Shown: positions 19,964 through 30,465, counted from the first letter of the stretch. The stretch: 64,000 nt of DNA from Avibacterium avium (GCF_900454535.1 NZ_UGSP01000001.1:1423501-1487500), one strand, 5' to 3'. The notes: generated by a model from the letters alone, not told the origin. Translations and numbers: made by a program.

Positions 19964-20545
19964 TTACACTCTCACTATGCCAGCAAAACCCATAAAGGCA
20001 AGGGACATTAATCCTGCGGTGATTAAGGCGATAGACGCACCACGGAAAGGCATTGGCACATCGGCGGCAGCAAGGCGCTCACGCAGGGCGGCAAATAGCA
20101 CTAAAACAAGGGAAAAACCAAGGGAAGCACCAAAACCGTAAACCACAGATTGGGTTAAATTATGGGCTAAATTAACATTTAATAACGCCACGCCTAACAC
20201 TGCACAGTTGGTGGTAATCAGTGGCAAAAATACCCCAAGTAAACGATAAAGGGTTGGGCTGGTTTTATGAATCACCATTTCGGTAAATTGCACCACCACG
20301 GCGATCACTAAAATAAACACTAAGGTGCGTAAAAAATTGCCATTAAATGGCGTGAGCAAGTAGCGATCAATCAAATAGGAACAAAGGGAAGCAACGGTTA
20401 GCACAAACATTGTGGCAAGCCCCATTCCAATGGCGGTTTCGATTTTTTTCGATACCCCCATAAAAGGACAAAGCCCTAGGAATTTCACTAGGACAAAGTT
20501 ATTGATAAGTGCGGTGCTAATAATTAATAAAATATAGTCAGTCAT
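19964..20545 (-). CDS. rsxA: Electron transport complex subunit RsxA/RnfA
   Basis: Integral membrane subunit, 193 aa with six helices; paralogous to RsxE (shared [17 protein letters not shown] and [11 protein letters not shown]). First gene of the six-gene rsx operon. The 258-bp gap upstream holds the operon promoter. Confidence 0.96.
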   Translation of the reverse strand: MTDYILLIISTALINNFVLVKFLGLCPFMGVSKKIETAIGMGLATMFVLTVASLCSYLIDRYLLTPFNGNFLRTLVFILVIAVVVQFTEMVIHKTSPTLYRLLGVFLPLITTNCAVLGVALLNVNLAHNLTQSVVYGFGASLGFSLVLVLFAALRERLAAADVPMPFRGASIALITAGLMSLAFMGFAGIVRV

Positions 20546-20583
20546 CAGTTTATTACCCTTGCTTTCATTACCTTGTTATGATT

Positions 20584-20611
20584 TTTATATGTTTGAAAGC
20601 CAAGTTGTCAG
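20584..20611 (-). promoter_or_regulatory. Candidate promoter of the rsx operon
   Basis: On the minus strand, -35 CTGACA (complement of 20606-20611) and -10 TATAAA (complement of 20584-20589) are separated by 16 bp, about 40 bp upstream of rsxA. The rest of the gap to 20803 holds an uptake sequence (near 20758-20766) and no gene. Confidence 0.55.
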
Positions 20612-20803
20612 AAAAAATCTAGCTTGCTATTATCCTAGTTTCTGGCAGGGATAACAATAGAAAATTTTAGGTAGTTTTGTATCATCAGATGTTAATAATG
20701 CTCAGATAAAAACTAGAGCTATTCATATCAGAAAATTTTAAAAAATGTAAATTTAGACCGCACTTTTGTTTTGATAGGAATAATCTATGTGTTTGTTCCT
20801 AAA

Positions 20804-21706
20804 TTATAACGATAAATTATCCAAAAACGCCGAAAAACTTTCCACTTGAAATTCAAATCCCGCTTCAATGAGGCGCTTGGGCTTAATGCGTTGGCTGTCT
20901 AATAATAATTGTGAGCGATCACCTAAAACCCAACGTAATACAAAGGCTGGCACATTGGCGAAATGAGGGAGTTTAAGGAAATTGCCTAACTGTTGGTTAA
21001 AATCTTGATTGGTGATGGGCTCTGGGGCTGCAAGATTGAACGTCCCTTCGCATTGTGGGTTTTCCAATAAAAATAAAATCCCTGCGATCATATCTTGCAA
21101 GCTAATCCAAGCCCAATATTGTTTACCACTGCCGAGTTTTCCACCTAATCCTAAACGATATAGCGGCAACATTTTACTTAATGCGCCGCCATTTGGACTC
21201 ATCACCATTGCGGTGCGCAATAAGCAAACGCGGGTATTGGCTTGCATTGCCGCGGCTTCCCACTGTTGGCAAAGTTGTGCAGGAAATGCTGTACCAGCGG
21301 GCGTGCTTTCATCAATCCAATGATCTTGATGATCACCATAGAAACCTGTGGCTGATCCTGAGATAAAGGTGTGCGGTGGGTTCTCACTTTGATTAATAAG
21401 TGCGGTCAAATTTTGCGTTAAATTTACTCGGCTAGCAAAAAGTTTGGCTTTTTGCTTGGTTGTCCAGCGATGCGCGAAAATCGGTTCGCCAGCTAAATTA
21501 ATCACTGCATCAAAGGCATTGAGATTTTGCAATGAGGCAAGATTATCAATTTGTTGTACTTCTTGTTGTATTTGGCTTATTTCGGTTGGAAAACGCTCAG
21601 GCTGAATGTGACGCGTTAAAAGGCAAATGCGATGTTGTTTGGCGAGAAGTTGTGGAACTAAGGCTGAACCAATCAGCCCTGTGCCACCAGTGAGTAGAAT
21701 ATTCAT
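20804..21706 (-). CDS. TIGR01777-family NAD(P)-dependent epimerase/dehydratase
   Basis: 300-aa protein of the extended short-chain dehydrogenase superfamily (YfcH/SulA-like). The N-terminal Rossmann motif GGTGLIGSALVPQLL binds NAD(P). The SGSATGFYGDH segment, with Ser and Tyr, matches the active-site region, and a C-terminal DUF1731 part (LLLDSQRIKPKRLIEAGFEF) is characteristic of the family. Substrate unknown. The start ATG overlaps the argR stop by one base, so the two are probably cotranscribed. Confidence 0.9.
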   Translation of the reverse strand: MNILLTGGTGLIGSALVPQLLAKQHRICLLTRHIQPERFPTEISQIQQEVQQIDNLASLQNLNAFDAVINLAGEPIFAHRWTTKQKAKLFASRVNLTQNLTALINQSENPPHTFISGSATGFYGDHQDHWIDESTPAGTAFPAQLCQQWEAAAMQANTRVCLLRTAMVMSPNGGALSKMLPLYRLGLGGKLGSGKQYWAWISLQDMIAGILFLLENPQCEGTFNLAAPEPITNQDFNQQLGNFLKLPHFANVPAFVLRWVLGDRSQLLLDSQRIKPKRLIEAGFEFQVESFSAFLDNLSL

Positions 21707-22173
21707 TATAGGCTAGTTTCAAATAATTCTTGCACACGTTGCATTAAGTCTAAAATCGCTGTGTCTGACGTTGGCGTGATAAAAATGGTGTCGTCCCCTG
21801 CGATTGTGCCGAGAATGCCATCTGCTTTGCCTACAGAATCTAATAAGCGCGCGATAAGTTGTGCTGCACCGGGGCTGGTTTTTACTACGATTAAAAAGTC
21901 ATTGTGATCGATGTCTAGCACTAAATTTTTCAATGGGCTGCTAGAGGTAGGCACACTTAATTCTGCAGGTAAGCAATAGACCATTTCCATTCGGCTATTG
22001 CGAGTGCGAACCGCGCCAAATTTAGTCAGCATTCGGGAAACTTTAGATTGATTAATATTGCTAAAACCGAGCTGTTGCAAGGCATTTACAATTTCCCCTT
22101 GCGAACCAAAACGTTCTTGTTCTAGCAAGGTTTTAAACGCAGAGATTAAATTATCGTTTTTGTCTGTACTCAT
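21706..22173 (-). CDS. argR: Arginine repressor
   Basis: 155-aa regulator of arginine biosynthesis and catabolism. The N-terminal winged helix contains the recognition region [22 protein letters not shown], and the C-terminal hexamerisation/arginine-binding domain contains [13 protein letters not shown] with the conserved acidic pair. In many gammaproteobacteria argR is divergent from mdh, as here. A candidate ARG box in the intergenic region suggests autoregulation. Confidence 0.96.
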   Translation of the reverse strand: MSTDKNDNLISAFKTLLEQERFGSQGEIVNALQQLGFSNINQSKVSRMLTKFGAVRTRNSRMEMVYCLPAELSVPTSSSPLKNLVLDIDHNDFLIVVKTSPGAAQLIARLLDSVGKADGILGTIAGDDTIFITPTSDTAILDLMQRVQELFETSL

Positions 22174-22209
22174 AATGTTTGGTTATGTTGCGAATATCTG
22201 CAACGATTT

Positions 22210-22223
22210 TGCATAAAAATTCA
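22210..22223. promoter_or_regulatory. Candidate ARG box between argR and mdh
   Basis: TGCATAAAAATTCA matches the ArgR half-pair consensus TGAATWWWWATTCA with one mismatch. It is 37 bp upstream of the argR start. Other TGAAT half-sites lie at about 22290-22335. Confidence 0.55.
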
Positions 22224-22393
22224 ATTTTTAGCAAGTTTTAAAAGCCATAATAGAAAGGAAATGCAACAATTTTAAAATAAATTTTTTAAAAATTTGAATT
22301 AGATCTCACTATTGAATTTCTCTGTTTGAATTTGCTATGGGATAAGTCTAAAATCCAATTAACTTGATTTATAACCAAAAAGAGGAGTATTAA

Positions 22394-23329
22394 ATGAAAG
22401 TTGCAGTTTTAGGTGCCGCAGGCGGAATTGGTCAAGCATTAGCATTATTGTTAAAGTTACAGCTACCCGCTGGTTCAGAATTATCTCTTTATGATATTGC
22501 CCCAGTTACCCCTGGTGTTGCGGTGGACGTTAGCCATATCCCAACCGCGGTTAAAGTGCGGGGATTTTCTGGTGAAGATCCAACACCTGCGTTACAAGGC
22601 GCGGATGTGGTGCTAATTTCAGCAGGTGTAGCGCGTAAACCTGGTATGGATCGTTCCGATTTATTTAATATTAATGCAGGTATTGTGCGTAATCTTGTTG
22701 AAAAAGTAGCACAAGTTTGCCCGAAAGCCTGTATTGGTATTATCACCAATCCTGTTAATACCACTGTTGCCATTGCCGCAGAAATGCTGAAAAAAGCGGG
22801 CGTGTATGACAAACGCAAACTATTTGGCGTAACAACATTAGATGTGATCCGTTCAGAAACCTTTGTTGCTGAATTAAAAGAGCTTGATGTTTCACGCACC
22901 GCTGTGCCAGTGATTGGTGGGCATTCAGGCGTAACTATTTTACCTTTACTCTCTCAAGTGCAATATGCACAATGGAAAGAGGAAGAAATCGCACCGCTTA
23001 CCAAACGTATCCAAAACGCAGGTACGGAAGTAGTGGAAGCCAAAGCTGGCGGCGGTTCAGCAACCCTTTCTATGGCACAAGCCGCAGCACGTTTTGCACG
23101 CTCTTTAGTGAAAGGCTTGAGTGGTCAAACTGTGGTGGAATGTAGCTATGTAGAAGGTGATGGCAAATACGCACGTTTCTTCGCGCAGCCTGTTCGTTTA
23201 GGTAAAGATGGGGTAGAAGAAATTCTGCCAATTGGCGAATTAAGCGCTTTCGAACAAAAAGCCTTAGAAGATATGTTACCAACCTTGCGTGCAGATATTG
23301 AACTTGGCGAAAAATTTGTGAATGGCTAA
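22394..23329 (+). CDS. mdh: Malate dehydrogenase
   Basis: NAD-dependent oxidation of malate to oxaloacetate in the TCA cycle. It has the NAD motif GAAGGIGQ (residues 7-14), substrate loop [16 protein letters not shown] with arginines, NPVNTT, and the catalytic histidine in [10 protein letters not shown]. 311 aa, the E. coli-type enzyme length. AGAGGAG precedes the ATG. Divergent from argR. Confidence 0.97.
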   Translation: MKVAVLGAAGGIGQALALLLKLQLPAGSELSLYDIAPVTPGVAVDVSHIPTAVKVRGFSGEDPTPALQGADVVLISAGVARKPGMDRSDLFNINAGIVRNLVEKVAQVCPKACIGIITNPVNTTVAIAAEMLKKAGVYDKRKLFGVTTLDVIRSETFVAELKELDVSRTAVPVIGGHSGVTILPLLSQVQYAQWKEEEIAPLTKRIQNAGTEVVEAKAGGGSATLSMAQAAARFARSLVKGLSGQTVVECSYVEGDGKYARFFAQPVRLGKDGVEEILPIGELSAFEQKALEDMLPTLRADIELGEKFVNG

Positions 23330-23360
23330 TTTTTGACTCTGAGAAAGACAATATAAATGA

Positions 23361-23391
23361 AATAAGGCGTTATTCAACGCCTTATTTTTTG
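23361..23391. terminator. Terminator between convergent mdh and yhbY
   Basis: AATAAGGCGTT (23361-23371) pairs with AACGCCTTATT (23376-23386) and is followed by T6 on the plus strand. The A-rich 5' side could let it serve yhbY as well. Confidence 0.88.
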
Positions 23392-23406
23392 TCTATTATG
23401 TGTTGT

Positions 23407-23703
23407 TTATTTTTTAGGAAGGGTGATTTTAGGTTCTTCACTTGGACGATAAAGCACTAAAATATGCCCAATAGTTTGCACCGCAGCGGCTTTGGTTTCG
23501 CGAACAATGGCATCAATGATCAATTGTTTGGTTTCGCGATCTGCGCCAGCAATTTTTACTTTGATCAGTTCGTGATGGTTGAGTGAGTGATCAATTTCTG
23601 CAATCACGCCTTCGGTTAAACCGTTTCCACCTAGCATCACCACTGGGCTTAAATGATGTGCTAGCCCTTTTAGATATTGTTTTTGTTTTGTTGATAGTTG
23701 CAT
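23407..23703 (-). CDS. yhbY: YhbY ribosome-assembly RNA-binding protein
   Basis: 98-aa CRM-domain protein associated with 50S assembly. It shows the KQKQYLKGLAHHLSPVVMLG start, the GGNGLT loop, and the family's VRETKAAAVQTIGHILVLYR C-terminal half. It is divergent from rlmE-ftsH, exactly as in E. coli. Confidence 0.95.
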   Translation of the reverse strand: MQLSTKQKQYLKGLAHHLSPVVMLGGNGLTEGVIAEIDHSLNHHELIKVKIAGADRETKQLIIDAIVRETKAAAVQTIGHILVLYRPSEEPKITLPKK

Positions 23704-24036
23704 TAAATTTATCCTAAAGTCAAAAGTGCGGTTAGTTTTCTGCGAGTTTTCTAACCTTGTTTAATCGGCGGATTTTACTCCTAAATCAAGTTTTAATAAA
23801 GCAAATTTACTGAATAAGATGTTTGAAGTGACAACAAAATGTGGTTGGACTTGAATTATTTCCTTGCGTTCTTATATAGATAGCATTCAAATATCAGTGT
23901 ATTTCTAACGGTTTTTTTGGGATAATACGCCCCATTTTGGGGAATAAATCCCTTTTGACGCATAGTGCCTTAAAATATGCCTTGAAATATTTCAAGCCTA
24001 TCCTTATATAGAAAATAATTGCATAACGAAAGAATT
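23704..24036. other. Intergenic region yhbY/rlmE
   Basis: 333 bp without a gene. It holds an uptake sequence (23724-23732), a GGTTAG...CTAACC inverted repeat next to it, a CCCC-ATTTT-GGGG hairpin near 23931-23943, and the sigma-32-like promoter described separately. Nothing else is recognised. Confidence 0.7.
23981..24009 (+). promoter_or_regulatory. Sigma-32 (heat-shock) promoter candidate for rlmE-ftsH
   Basis: CTTGAAA (23981-23987), a 14-bp spacer and CCTTATAT (24002-24009) resemble the sigma-32 consensus CTTGAAA-N13-15-CCCCATnT. Both genes are heat-shock genes in E. coli. The -35 lies in the perfect palindrome CTTGAAATATTTCAAG (23981-23996). Confidence 0.6.
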
Positions 24037-24666
24037 ATGGGAAAGAAAAAACGTTCAGCAAGTTCAACCCGTTGGTTGAATGAGCATTTTAAAGATCCAT
24101 TTGTGCAAAAAGCACATAAGCAAAAATTGCGTTCTCGAGCTTATTTTAAGCTTGATGAAATTCAGCAAATGGATCGTTTATTTAAACCAGGTATGACCGT
24201 GGTGGATCTCGGTGCAGCACCGGGTGGCTGGTCGCAATATGTGGTGAGCCAAATTGGTGGCAAAGGGCGTGTTATCGCCTGTGATATTTTAGAAATGGAT
24301 CCTATTGTGGGGGTTGATTTCCTGCAAGGGGATTTCCGTGAGGAAAATGTATTGAATGCTTTGCTGGAACGCGTAGGCGAGGCAAAAGTGGATGTGGTAA
24401 TGTCGGATATGGCGCCAAATTTTAGTGGTATGCCATCAGTGGACATTCCTCGTGCAATGTATTTAGTGGAACTGGCTTTGGATATGTGTAAACAAGTATT
24501 GGCGCACAAAGGCAGTTTCGTTGTGAAAGTTTTCCAAGGTGAGGGCTTTGATGAATATTTAAGAGAAATTCGTTCTCTGTTTAGTGTCGTTAAAGTGCGT
24601 AAACCTGAAGCATCTCGTGGGCGTTCTCGTGAGGTGTATATTGTGGCAACGGGTTACAAATATTAA
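24037..24666 (+). CDS. rlmE: 23S rRNA (uridine-2552-2'-O) methyltransferase
   Basis: FtsJ/RrmJ methyltransferase acting on the 50S A-loop. It has the SAM motif [12 protein letters not shown] and the catalytic tetrad residues: Lys in [12 protein letters not shown], Asp in SDMAPN, Lys in VVKVFQGEG, and Glu in REVYIVATG. 209 aa from ATG 24037; the frame opens earlier at a TTG (24019) without family similarity. Upstream of ftsH, as in E. coli, and probably in one heat-shock unit with it. Confidence 0.95.
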   Translation: MGKKKRSASSTRWLNEHFKDPFVQKAHKQKLRSRAYFKLDEIQQMDRLFKPGMTVVDLGAAPGGWSQYVVSQIGGKGRVIACDILEMDPIVGVDFLQGDFREENVLNALLERVGEAKVDVVMSDMAPNFSGMPSVDIPRAMYLVELALDMCKQVLAHKGSFVVKVFQGEGFDEYLREIRSLFSVVKVRKPEASRGRSREVYIVATGYKY

Positions 24667-24749
24667 CTATAAATTCAATAACTTCTCATTTTGGAATGAA
24701 TGTAGTAATCTTGTAACAAATTATTAACTTAGAAAAACGAGGTCAAACC

Positions 24750-26681
24750 TTGAAAGATATGGTCAAAAACTTAGTCCTATGGATTGTGATTGCAGTAGTT
24801 ATGATGTCTGCATATCAGGGCTTTAGCGGTAGTTCGAATGGTAATCTTACCGATTACACCACTTTTATTACTGATGTGGGTAATGATCAAGTACGCCAAG
24901 TGCGATTTGAAGATAACGAATTACAAGTTACTAAATCTGATGGTTCAAAATATTCAACCGTGATGCCAATTTATGACGATAAATTATTGAATGATTTATT
25001 AAATAAAAAGGTAAAAGTGGAAGGAACGTTGCCAGAAAGACGTGGTATTTTATCGCAAATTCTCATTTCTTGGTTCCCAATGCTATTACTTATTGGCGTA
25101 TGGTTCTTCTTTATGCGCCAGATGCAAGGCGGTGGCGGTAAGGCGATGAGCTTTGGTAAAAGCCGTGCCAAAATGCTTACCAAAGAGCAAATTAAAACCA
25201 CCTTTGCTGATGTAGCAGGCTGTGATGAAGCGAAAGAAGAAGTGGGTGAAATCGTTGATTTCTTGCGTGATCCAAGCAAATTCCAAAAATTGGGCGGTAA
25301 AATTCCAAAAGGGATTTTAATGGTTGGACCACCGGGAACAGGTAAAACCTTATTGGCTAAAGCCATTGCAGGTGAAGCGAAAGTGCCATTTTTCACTATT
25401 TCGGGTTCTGACTTCGTAGAAATGTTTGTCGGCGTGGGGGCTTCTCGCGTGCGTGATATGTTTGAACAAGCGAAGAAAAACGCACCTTGCTTGATTTTTA
25501 TTGATGAAATTGATGCAGTAGGTCGCCAACGTGGTGCAGGCCTTGGTGGTGGACACGATGAGCGTGAGCAAACCCTTAACCAAATGTTGGTGGAAATGGA
25601 CGGTTTTGAGGGAAATGAAGGGGTGATTGTGATTGCCGCAACCAACCGTCCAGATGTGCTTGATCCTGCATTAACGCGTCCGGGGCGTTTTGACCGTCAA
25701 GTGGTAGTGGGCTTGCCAGATGTATTAGGGCGTGAGCAAATCTTAAAAGTACATATGCGTAAAGTGCCAGTTGCACCAGATGTGAATGCGATGACTCTTG
25801 CACGTGGTACACCAGGTTATTCAGGGGCAGATTTGGCTAACCTTGTGAATGAAGCCGCATTATTTGCAGCACGAATGAACAAGCCATTGGTTTCAATGCT
25901 CGAATTTGAAAAAGCCAAAGATAAAATCAATATGGGGCCTGAACGCCGCACAATGATTATGACGGATAAGCAAAAAGAATCTACCGCTTATCACGAAGCA
26001 GGACACGCCATTGTAGGTTATTTAGTGCCAGAACACGATCCAGTGCATAAAGTCACCATTATTCCGCGCGGGCGTGCTTTAGGGGTAACCTTCTTCTTAC
26101 CAGAAGGGGATCAAGTCAGCATTAGCCAAAAACAATTAGAAAGTAAACTTTCCACCCTTTATGCGGGGCGTTTAGCGGAAGATTTGATTTACGGCGAAGA
26201 AAACATTTCTACTGGTGCATCAAATGACATTAAAGTCGCAACAAATATTGCGCGTAATATGGTTACCCAGTGGGGTTTCTCTGATAAATTAGGGCCAATT
26301 CTTTATTCTGAAGATGAAGGTGAAGTGTTCTTAGGGCGCTCAATGGCGAAAGCGAAACATATGTCCGATGAAACAGCACATCTTATTGATGAAGAAGTGC
26401 GTGCGATTGTAACGCGTAACTACGAGCGTGCAAGACAGCTATTAATTGACAATATGGATATTTTACACGCAATGAAAGATGCGTTAGTGAAATATGAAAC
26501 CATTGAAGAAGAGCAAATTAAACAGCTGATGAACCGCGAGCCAGTAACGCCACCAGCAGGTTGGGACGACAATGGCAAAGCGAGTTCAGAAAAAACGGCT
26601 AAACCAAATACTTCTGCACAAAATCAAAGTGAGGCAGATCAAAGTGCGGTAGAAAATTCAGACAAATCTGAACACAACTAA
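24750..26681 (+). CDS. ftsH: ATP-dependent zinc metalloprotease FtsH
   Basis: Membrane-bound AAA+ protease for quality control and regulatory proteolysis. Two N-terminal helices flank a small periplasmic domain. The AAA module shows Walker A GPPGTGKT, Walker [12 protein letters not shown] and the second region of homology [20 protein letters not shown]. The zinc site is HEAGH plus the acidic residue in the later [10 protein letters not shown] segment. 643 aa with a TTG start at 24750, correctly spaced from GAGG (24739-24742); ATG 24759 is a possible alternative but lacks that spacing. The polar C-terminal tail after PPAGW is low complexity. Confidence 0.96.
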   Translation: MKDMVKNLVLWIVIAVVMMSAYQGFSGSSNGNLTDYTTFITDVGNDQVRQVRFEDNELQVTKSDGSKYSTVMPIYDDKLLNDLLNKKVKVEGTLPERRGILSQILISWFPMLLLIGVWFFFMRQMQGGGGKAMSFGKSRAKMLTKEQIKTTFADVAGCDEAKEEVGEIVDFLRDPSKFQKLGGKIPKGILMVGPPGTGKTLLAKAIAGEAKVPFFTISGSDFVEMFVGVGASRVRDMFEQAKKNAPCLIFIDEIDAVGRQRGAGLGGGHDEREQTLNQMLVEMDGFEGNEGVIVIAATNRPDVLDPALTRPGRFDRQVVVGLPDVLGREQILKVHMRKVPVAPDVNAMTLARGTPGYSGADLANLVNEAALFAARMNKPLVSMLEFEKAKDKINMGPERRTMIMTDKQKESTAYHEAGHAIVGYLVPEHDPVHKVTIIPRGRALGVTFFLPEGDQVSISQKQLESKLSTLYAGRLAEDLIYGEENISTGASNDIKVATNIARNMVTQWGFSDKLGPILYSEDEGEVFLGRSMAKAKHMSDETAHLIDEEVRAIVTRNYERARQLLIDNMDILHAMKDALVKYETIEEEQIKQLMNREPVTPPAGWDDNGKASSEKTAKPNTSAQNQSEADQSAVENSDKSEHN

Positions 26682-26697
26682 CCACTTAATAAATATT

Positions 26698-26738
26698 AAA
26701 GGACTGATTTTTATAAGAAATCAGTCCTTTCTTTTTTC
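26698..26738 (+). terminator. Terminator of ftsH
   Basis: AAAGGACTGATTT (26698-26710) pairs perfectly with AAATCAGTCCTTT (26718-26730), and the T-rich tail continues to 26738. Confidence 0.9.
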
Positions 26739-26832
26739 TTCTTTAGGCTTTAACATAAAGTAAATTCAAATAACAAAATCCAGCTTATTTTTTATTTTAA
26801 TTTACTGTATCAGTGAGATTGAGAATAACCGA

Positions 26833-27729
26833 ATGAATTATGCAGATTGGCTTGCTTGTGCAGAAACACAGCTTGCCGGCAACAAAAAGACAGATCCTTT
26901 CATTAATCCCAAGGTGGATGCCAGCCTATTATTACAATTTGTAACAGGACGTTCTCGTTCGTCTATTTTGGCCTTTTCTGAAACCGTGCTTTCTACACAA
27001 GAATTATCGCAACTCAATGAATTGTTACAAAGACGTATAAAAAGTGAACCAATGGCTTATATTTTAGGCGAACAACCTTTTTGGTCGTTGAATTTAAAGG
27101 TTTCCACTGATACTTTAATTCCTAGAGCAGACACAGAATGTTTAGTTGAAAATGCCTTGCATTGTATTGAGCAGCGAATTGCTTCAAAGGCCTTTACAGG
27201 CCAGCTTGATATTCTTGATTTAGGCACAGGAACGGGAGCAATTGCCTTAGCTTTAGCACAAGAATTGCGATCTATATCTAAAAATTCGTTTTCTTTTTCA
27301 GTTATCGGTATAGATTTCCTTGAGAATGCGGTAAGCTTAGCAAGGAAAAATGCAAAGCATAACGCAATCGAAAATGTGACTTTTCTACAGAGCCACTGGT
27401 TTAGCAATTTAAAAGGGCAAACCTTTGATCTTGTGGTGAGCAATCCGCCTTATATTGACGAACGCGATCCCCATTTGCAATTAGGCGATGTAAGGTTTGA
27501 ACCACAAAGTGCCTTAGTGGCAGAACAAGAAGGCTATGCGGATTTACAACATATCATTGTGAATGCGTTACATTATTTGAAGCCAGAAGGGTGGATATTA
27601 CTCGAACACGGTTGGACGCAAGGCGAAAAAGTGCGGTCATTTTTTGACGTAAATTTTTGGCACAATGTCCAAACCTTGGCAGATTATAATCAAAATGAAC
27701 GTGTTACCTTAGCACAGCTAAAATCATAA
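26833..27729 (+). CDS. prmC: Release factor glutamine methyltransferase PrmC (HemK)
   Basis: Methylates the GGQ glutamine of RF1/RF2. The N-terminal helical domain contains PMAYILGEQPFW and TLIPRADTE. The Rossmann SAM motif is DLGTGTGAIALALA and the catalytic NPPY is in VVSNPPYIDERD. 298 aa. It is followed after 13 bp by the SirB1-family gene, a common pairing. The divergent paralogue prmB lies at 58100-59071. Confidence 0.94.
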   Translation: MNYADWLACAETQLAGNKKTDPFINPKVDASLLLQFVTGRSRSSILAFSETVLSTQELSQLNELLQRRIKSEPMAYILGEQPFWSLNLKVSTDTLIPRADTECLVENALHCIEQRIASKAFTGQLDILDLGTGTGAIALALAQELRSISKNSFSFSVIGIDFLENAVSLARKNAKHNAIENVTFLQSHWFSNLKGQTFDLVVSNPPYIDERDPHLQLGDVRFEPQSALVAEQEGYADLQHIIVNALHYLKPEGWILLEHGWTQGEKVRSFFDVNFWHNVQTLADYNQNERVTLAQLKS

Positions 27730-27742
27730 AAGGAAGTAAATA

Positions 27743-28561
27743 ATGATTACTGAAATCACTAATAGAACCGCAATTTATTATGAAATGATCAATTTTTATC
27801 GTGTTATTAATGATCTGAAAACAGAAGATTTACAGTTCGTTTATAACACAATGTTTGAACTACTAACAGAAGCTGAAAGTGCGATAGCAGAAGGGCAAAC
27901 GGATAAAGAAAAAGTACAAATATTCTTCGATCTTGTTTATAACAAATGGGGATTTCAGTGCGATTATAATGATAATATGGCGCTAGAAAATTATTGTTTA
28001 CCAGATATTTTGAATAACCGCCGAGGCGTGGCCGTCTCTGTAGGGGGCATCATTTTATTTTTGGCTGAGAAGTTAGCTTTACCTATTTATGCTACAAAAA
28101 TGGTGCATCACTTTATTCTCCAAGATGAATCAGGCGATGAAATTGTGTTTATTGATCCTTGGAATGGTAGAGTGGTTAGCGATCAGTATGTTGAAAAGCT
28201 TTATAAAGAAGTGTATGGCGATGATATTGAATTTGATGTTCAGCAATTAGGCCGAGCAGATGCAGAAGATTTAGAAGATCGTTATGCTCAACTAGCGAAA
28301 AACGCCTTATTTAATAAAGAAGCGCTAGAACAGTCATTAAAATACATTGAAAACTTACTCGCCCGAACACCAGATTCTATTTTTGAAAGACGTGATCGTG
28401 GAGTCGTATTAGTCCAGCTAGGCCTCTTTGACGATGCCTTAGAAGATCTTGAATGTTTCGTTGAAAATATGCCAAACGATCCATTCTCTGAATTAATGCG
28501 CTCACAACTTCCACAACTACGCGCAGAAATTGAGAAAAAACAAAAGAAATCAATTCATTAA
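27743..28561 (+). CDS. SirB1 family protein (transglutaminase-like plus TPR)
   Basis: 272-aa cytosolic protein of the SirB1 family. The N-terminal transglutaminase-like fold shows the segments [22 protein letters not shown] and MVHHFIL, but the protein lacks a Cys at the usual catalytic position, so it is probably not an active protease. The C-terminal part has TPR-like helices ([22 protein letters not shown]). Function is unknown; the family often adjoins prmC, as here. Confidence 0.85.
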   Translation: MITEITNRTAIYYEMINFYRVINDLKTEDLQFVYNTMFELLTEAESAIAEGQTDKEKVQIFFDLVYNKWGFQCDYNDNMALENYCLPDILNNRRGVAVSVGGIILFLAEKLALPIYATKMVHHFILQDESGDEIVFIDPWNGRVVSDQYVEKLYKEVYGDDIEFDVQQLGRADAEDLEDRYAQLAKNALFNKEALEQSLKYIENLLARTPDSIFERRDRGVVLVQLGLFDDALEDLECFVENMPNDPFSELMRSQLPQLRAEIEKKQKKSIH

Positions 28562-28584
28562 AATATAAGGAACAAGGATTAACA

Positions 28585-29061
28585 ATGCAACAAATTCCAA
28601 TGACGGTACGCGGTGCAGCGCAATTAAGAGAAGAGTTAGAGTTTTTAAAGAATGTTCGCCGTCCAGAAATTATTAAAGCCATTGCGGAAGCGCGTGAACA
28701 CGGTGATTTGAAAGAAAATGCGGAATATCACGCGGCGCGTGAGCAGCAAGGTTTTTGCGAAGGGCGTATTCAAGAAATTGAAGGGAAATTAGCCAACAGC
28801 CAAATCATAGATGTAACTAAAATGCCAAATAACGGCAAAGTGATCTTCGGTGCAACCGTGGTATTGGTGAATGTGAATACGGACGAAGAAGTAACCTACC
28901 AAATCGTGGGCGATGATGAAGCGGATATTAAACAAGGCTTAATTTCGGTAAATTCACCCATTGCTCGTGGCTTAATCGGTAAAGAAGTGGACGATAGCGT
29001 AACCATCGCCACCCCAGGGGGAACGGTTGAGTTTGATATTATTGAAGTAGAATACAAATAA
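28585..29061 (+). CDS. greA: Transcription elongation factor GreA
   Basis: Rescues backtracked RNA polymerase by stimulating transcript cleavage. The N-terminal coiled coil carries the acidic tip in [16 protein letters not shown], and the C-terminal domain is FKBP-like. 158 aa, canonical length. Its original terminator was split by the IS element that begins 20 bp after the stop. Confidence 0.97.
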   Translation: MQQIPMTVRGAAQLREELEFLKNVRRPEIIKAIAEAREHGDLKENAEYHAAREQQGFCEGRIQEIEGKLANSQIIDVTKMPNNGKVIFGATVVLVNVNTDEEVTYQIVGDDEADIKQGLISVNSPIARGLIGKEVDDSVTIATPGGTVEFDIIEVEYK

Positions 29062-29063
29062 TT

Positions 29064-29080
29064 AAAAAGCCCCTTTTAAA
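29064..29080. terminator. Left half of the disrupted greA/kdsC terminator
   Basis: AAAAAGCCCCTTTT (29064-29077) is the left arm of a palindrome whose right arm (AAAAGGGGCTTTTT, 30501-30514) lies on the other side of the IS. AAA at 29078-29080 is duplicated at 30501-30503. Without the IS and one AAA the site would be a perfect 28-bp inverted repeat ending in T-rich sequence, a bidirectional terminator for convergent greA and kdsC. Confidence 0.88.
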
Positions 29081-29082
29081 TG

Positions 29083-29137
29083 ATCTGCACCCCAAAAGTT
29101 GGACTAAACAACCAACTGATTAAGGTGCAGATTTTTT
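29083..29137 (+). terminator. Terminator-like hairpin at the IS left end, before orfA
   Basis: ATCTGCACC in the left inverted repeat (29083-29091) pairs with GGTGCAGAT (29124-29132), directly followed by T6 and the orfA ATG (29138). An inner stem AGTTGG/CCAACT (29097-29102 / 29112-29117) strengthens it. Transcripts entering from greA would fold this structure and probably stop or hide the orfA start. Confidence 0.7.
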
Positions 29138-29647
29138 ATGACTAAATATACTCAACATTTCAAACAACAAGTGCTCGACTTTTATCATCAAAATGGAAAA
29201 AACCGTTCGCTTACTCGCCAGTATTTTCAGCTTCCTCAAAGAACGTTAGCACGTTGGATTGCGAAATTTAATCATAATGGAATCAATGGATTAGCTGTGT
29301 TAGGTAAAAAACGATATTATTCTGTTGAGTTTAAATTAAAGGTTATTCAAGCTATCAAAAAAGGCCAGTGCTCCGCTGAGGCCGCCTGCTTTCGCTTTGA
29401 TATCCCCAGTTCAGGGATAATTAGTCAATGGTTGCAACGCTTTGAAAAACAAGGTATAGATGGGTTATTACTCAAACCTAAAGGTCGTCCAAGTATGAAA
29501 CTCAACTCACCTAAAATGCCACCAACGCCCAAAACAGAAGAAGAACGCTTGCGTTACCGAATTTTGGAATTAGAAGCGGAGAATGCAATGCTAAAAAAGT
29601 TGCAGGAACTCAACCAACAAAAAATGCAGAAAAAGCCGTCATCGTAA
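29138..29647 (+). CDS. IS3-family OrfA (HTH, transposase first frame)
   Basis: 169-aa protein with two helix-turn-helix units (around [19 protein letters not shown] and [20 protein letters not shown]) that bind the IS ends, and a C-terminal leucine-zipper-like helix ([22 protein letters not shown]). Near its end, A-rich runs at 29619-29624 and 29630-29635 (AAAAAG) could serve as a slippery site for -1 frameshifting into orfB. The start ATG directly follows a T6 tract and has no evident ribosome-binding site, consistent with low expression. Confidence 0.9.
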   Translation: MTKYTQHFKQQVLDFYHQNGKNRSLTRQYFQLPQRTLARWIAKFNHNGINGLAVLGKKRYYSVEFKLKVIQAIKKGQCSAEAACFRFDIPSSGIISQWLQRFEKQGIDGLLLKPKGRPSMKLNSPKMPPTPKTEEERLRYRILELEAENAMLKKLQELNQQKMQKKPSS

Positions 29648-29670
29648 ATGCCTTACGCTCGCGTTTCCCG

Positions 29671-30465
29671 TTGGAATTGTTACTCAGGCTAATCGGATTG
29701 GCACGCAGTTCGTTCTTTTATCATCTCAAGCCAAAGTCGGATAAAAATGTAGCGATTTCACAGAAAATAGAGGAAATTTATCGCAAAAATGACGAAAATT
29801 ATGGTTATCGTCGAATTACCTTGGAATTAAGGAAATACTTGATTATCAACCACAAAAGGGTGCTAGCGATAATGCAACGTTTGGGGTTAAAAGGAAAAAG
29901 TAAGCAGAAAAAATATCGTTCTTACCAAGGCAAAGTGGGACACATTGCCGATAATCTGTTGCAACGGGATTTTACGGCAACGATGCCGAATGAGAAGTGG
30001 GTAACGGATATCACCGAGTTCAAATGTGCGGAAGGCAAAGTGTATTTATCGCCGATTAAAGACTTGTTTAATAACGAAATTATTGCTTATGATGTGGCGA
30101 GAAGTCCGAGTTTTGAGCAGATAACCAGAATGTTGACCCAGGCGGTGAACCGATTAGCGGGGGAAAAACCGATACTGCATTCCGACCAAGGGTGGCAGTA
30201 TCAAATGATGGGTTATCGGGAGATATTGAAAAAACACGGTATTACGCAAAGTATGTCGAGAAAAGGCAATTGCCTTGATAATGGTGCGATGGAAAGCTTT
30301 TTCGGGCGATTGAAGACGGAATGTTACTTTGGCAAGCGGTTTGAAACCTTTGAACAGCTTGAAAAAGTGATTCACGAGTACATTCATTACTACAATAATG
30401 AGCGTATTCAAGTGAAGCTCAAAGGACTAAGCCCTGTGGAATACAGAACTCAGTCCTTGAATTAA
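29671..30465 (+). CDS. IS3-family OrfB transposase (DDE catalytic domain)
   Basis: 264 aa from TTG 29671, but more likely expressed as an OrfAB fusion by -1 frameshift, because the open frame extends back to the A-rich end of orfA. The HTH_21 region ([19 protein letters not shown]) is followed by the integrase core rve with catalytic D in VTDITEFK, D in HSDQGWQYQ and E in [14 protein letters not shown], then the C-terminal [19 protein letters not shown]. All catalytic residues are present. Confidence 0.92.
   Translation: MELLLRLIGLARSSFFYHLKPKSDKNVAISQKIEEIYRKNDENYGYRRITLELRKYLIINHKRVLAIMQRLGLKGKSKQKKYRSYQGKVGHIADNLLQRDFTATMPNEKWVTDITEFKCAEGKVYLSPIKDLFNNEIIAYDVARSPSFEQITRMLTQAVNRLAGEKPILHSDQGWQYQMMGYREILKKHGITQSMSRKGNCLDNGAMESFFGRLKTECYFGKRFETFEQLEKVIHEYIHYYNNERIQVKLKGLSPVEYRTQSLN

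Noticed and set aside
30421-30460. Hairpin AAGGACTAAG/CTCAGTCCTT near the IS right end as a kdsC terminator
   Set aside because: It overlaps orfB coding sequence, has a mismatch and no T-run on either strand.
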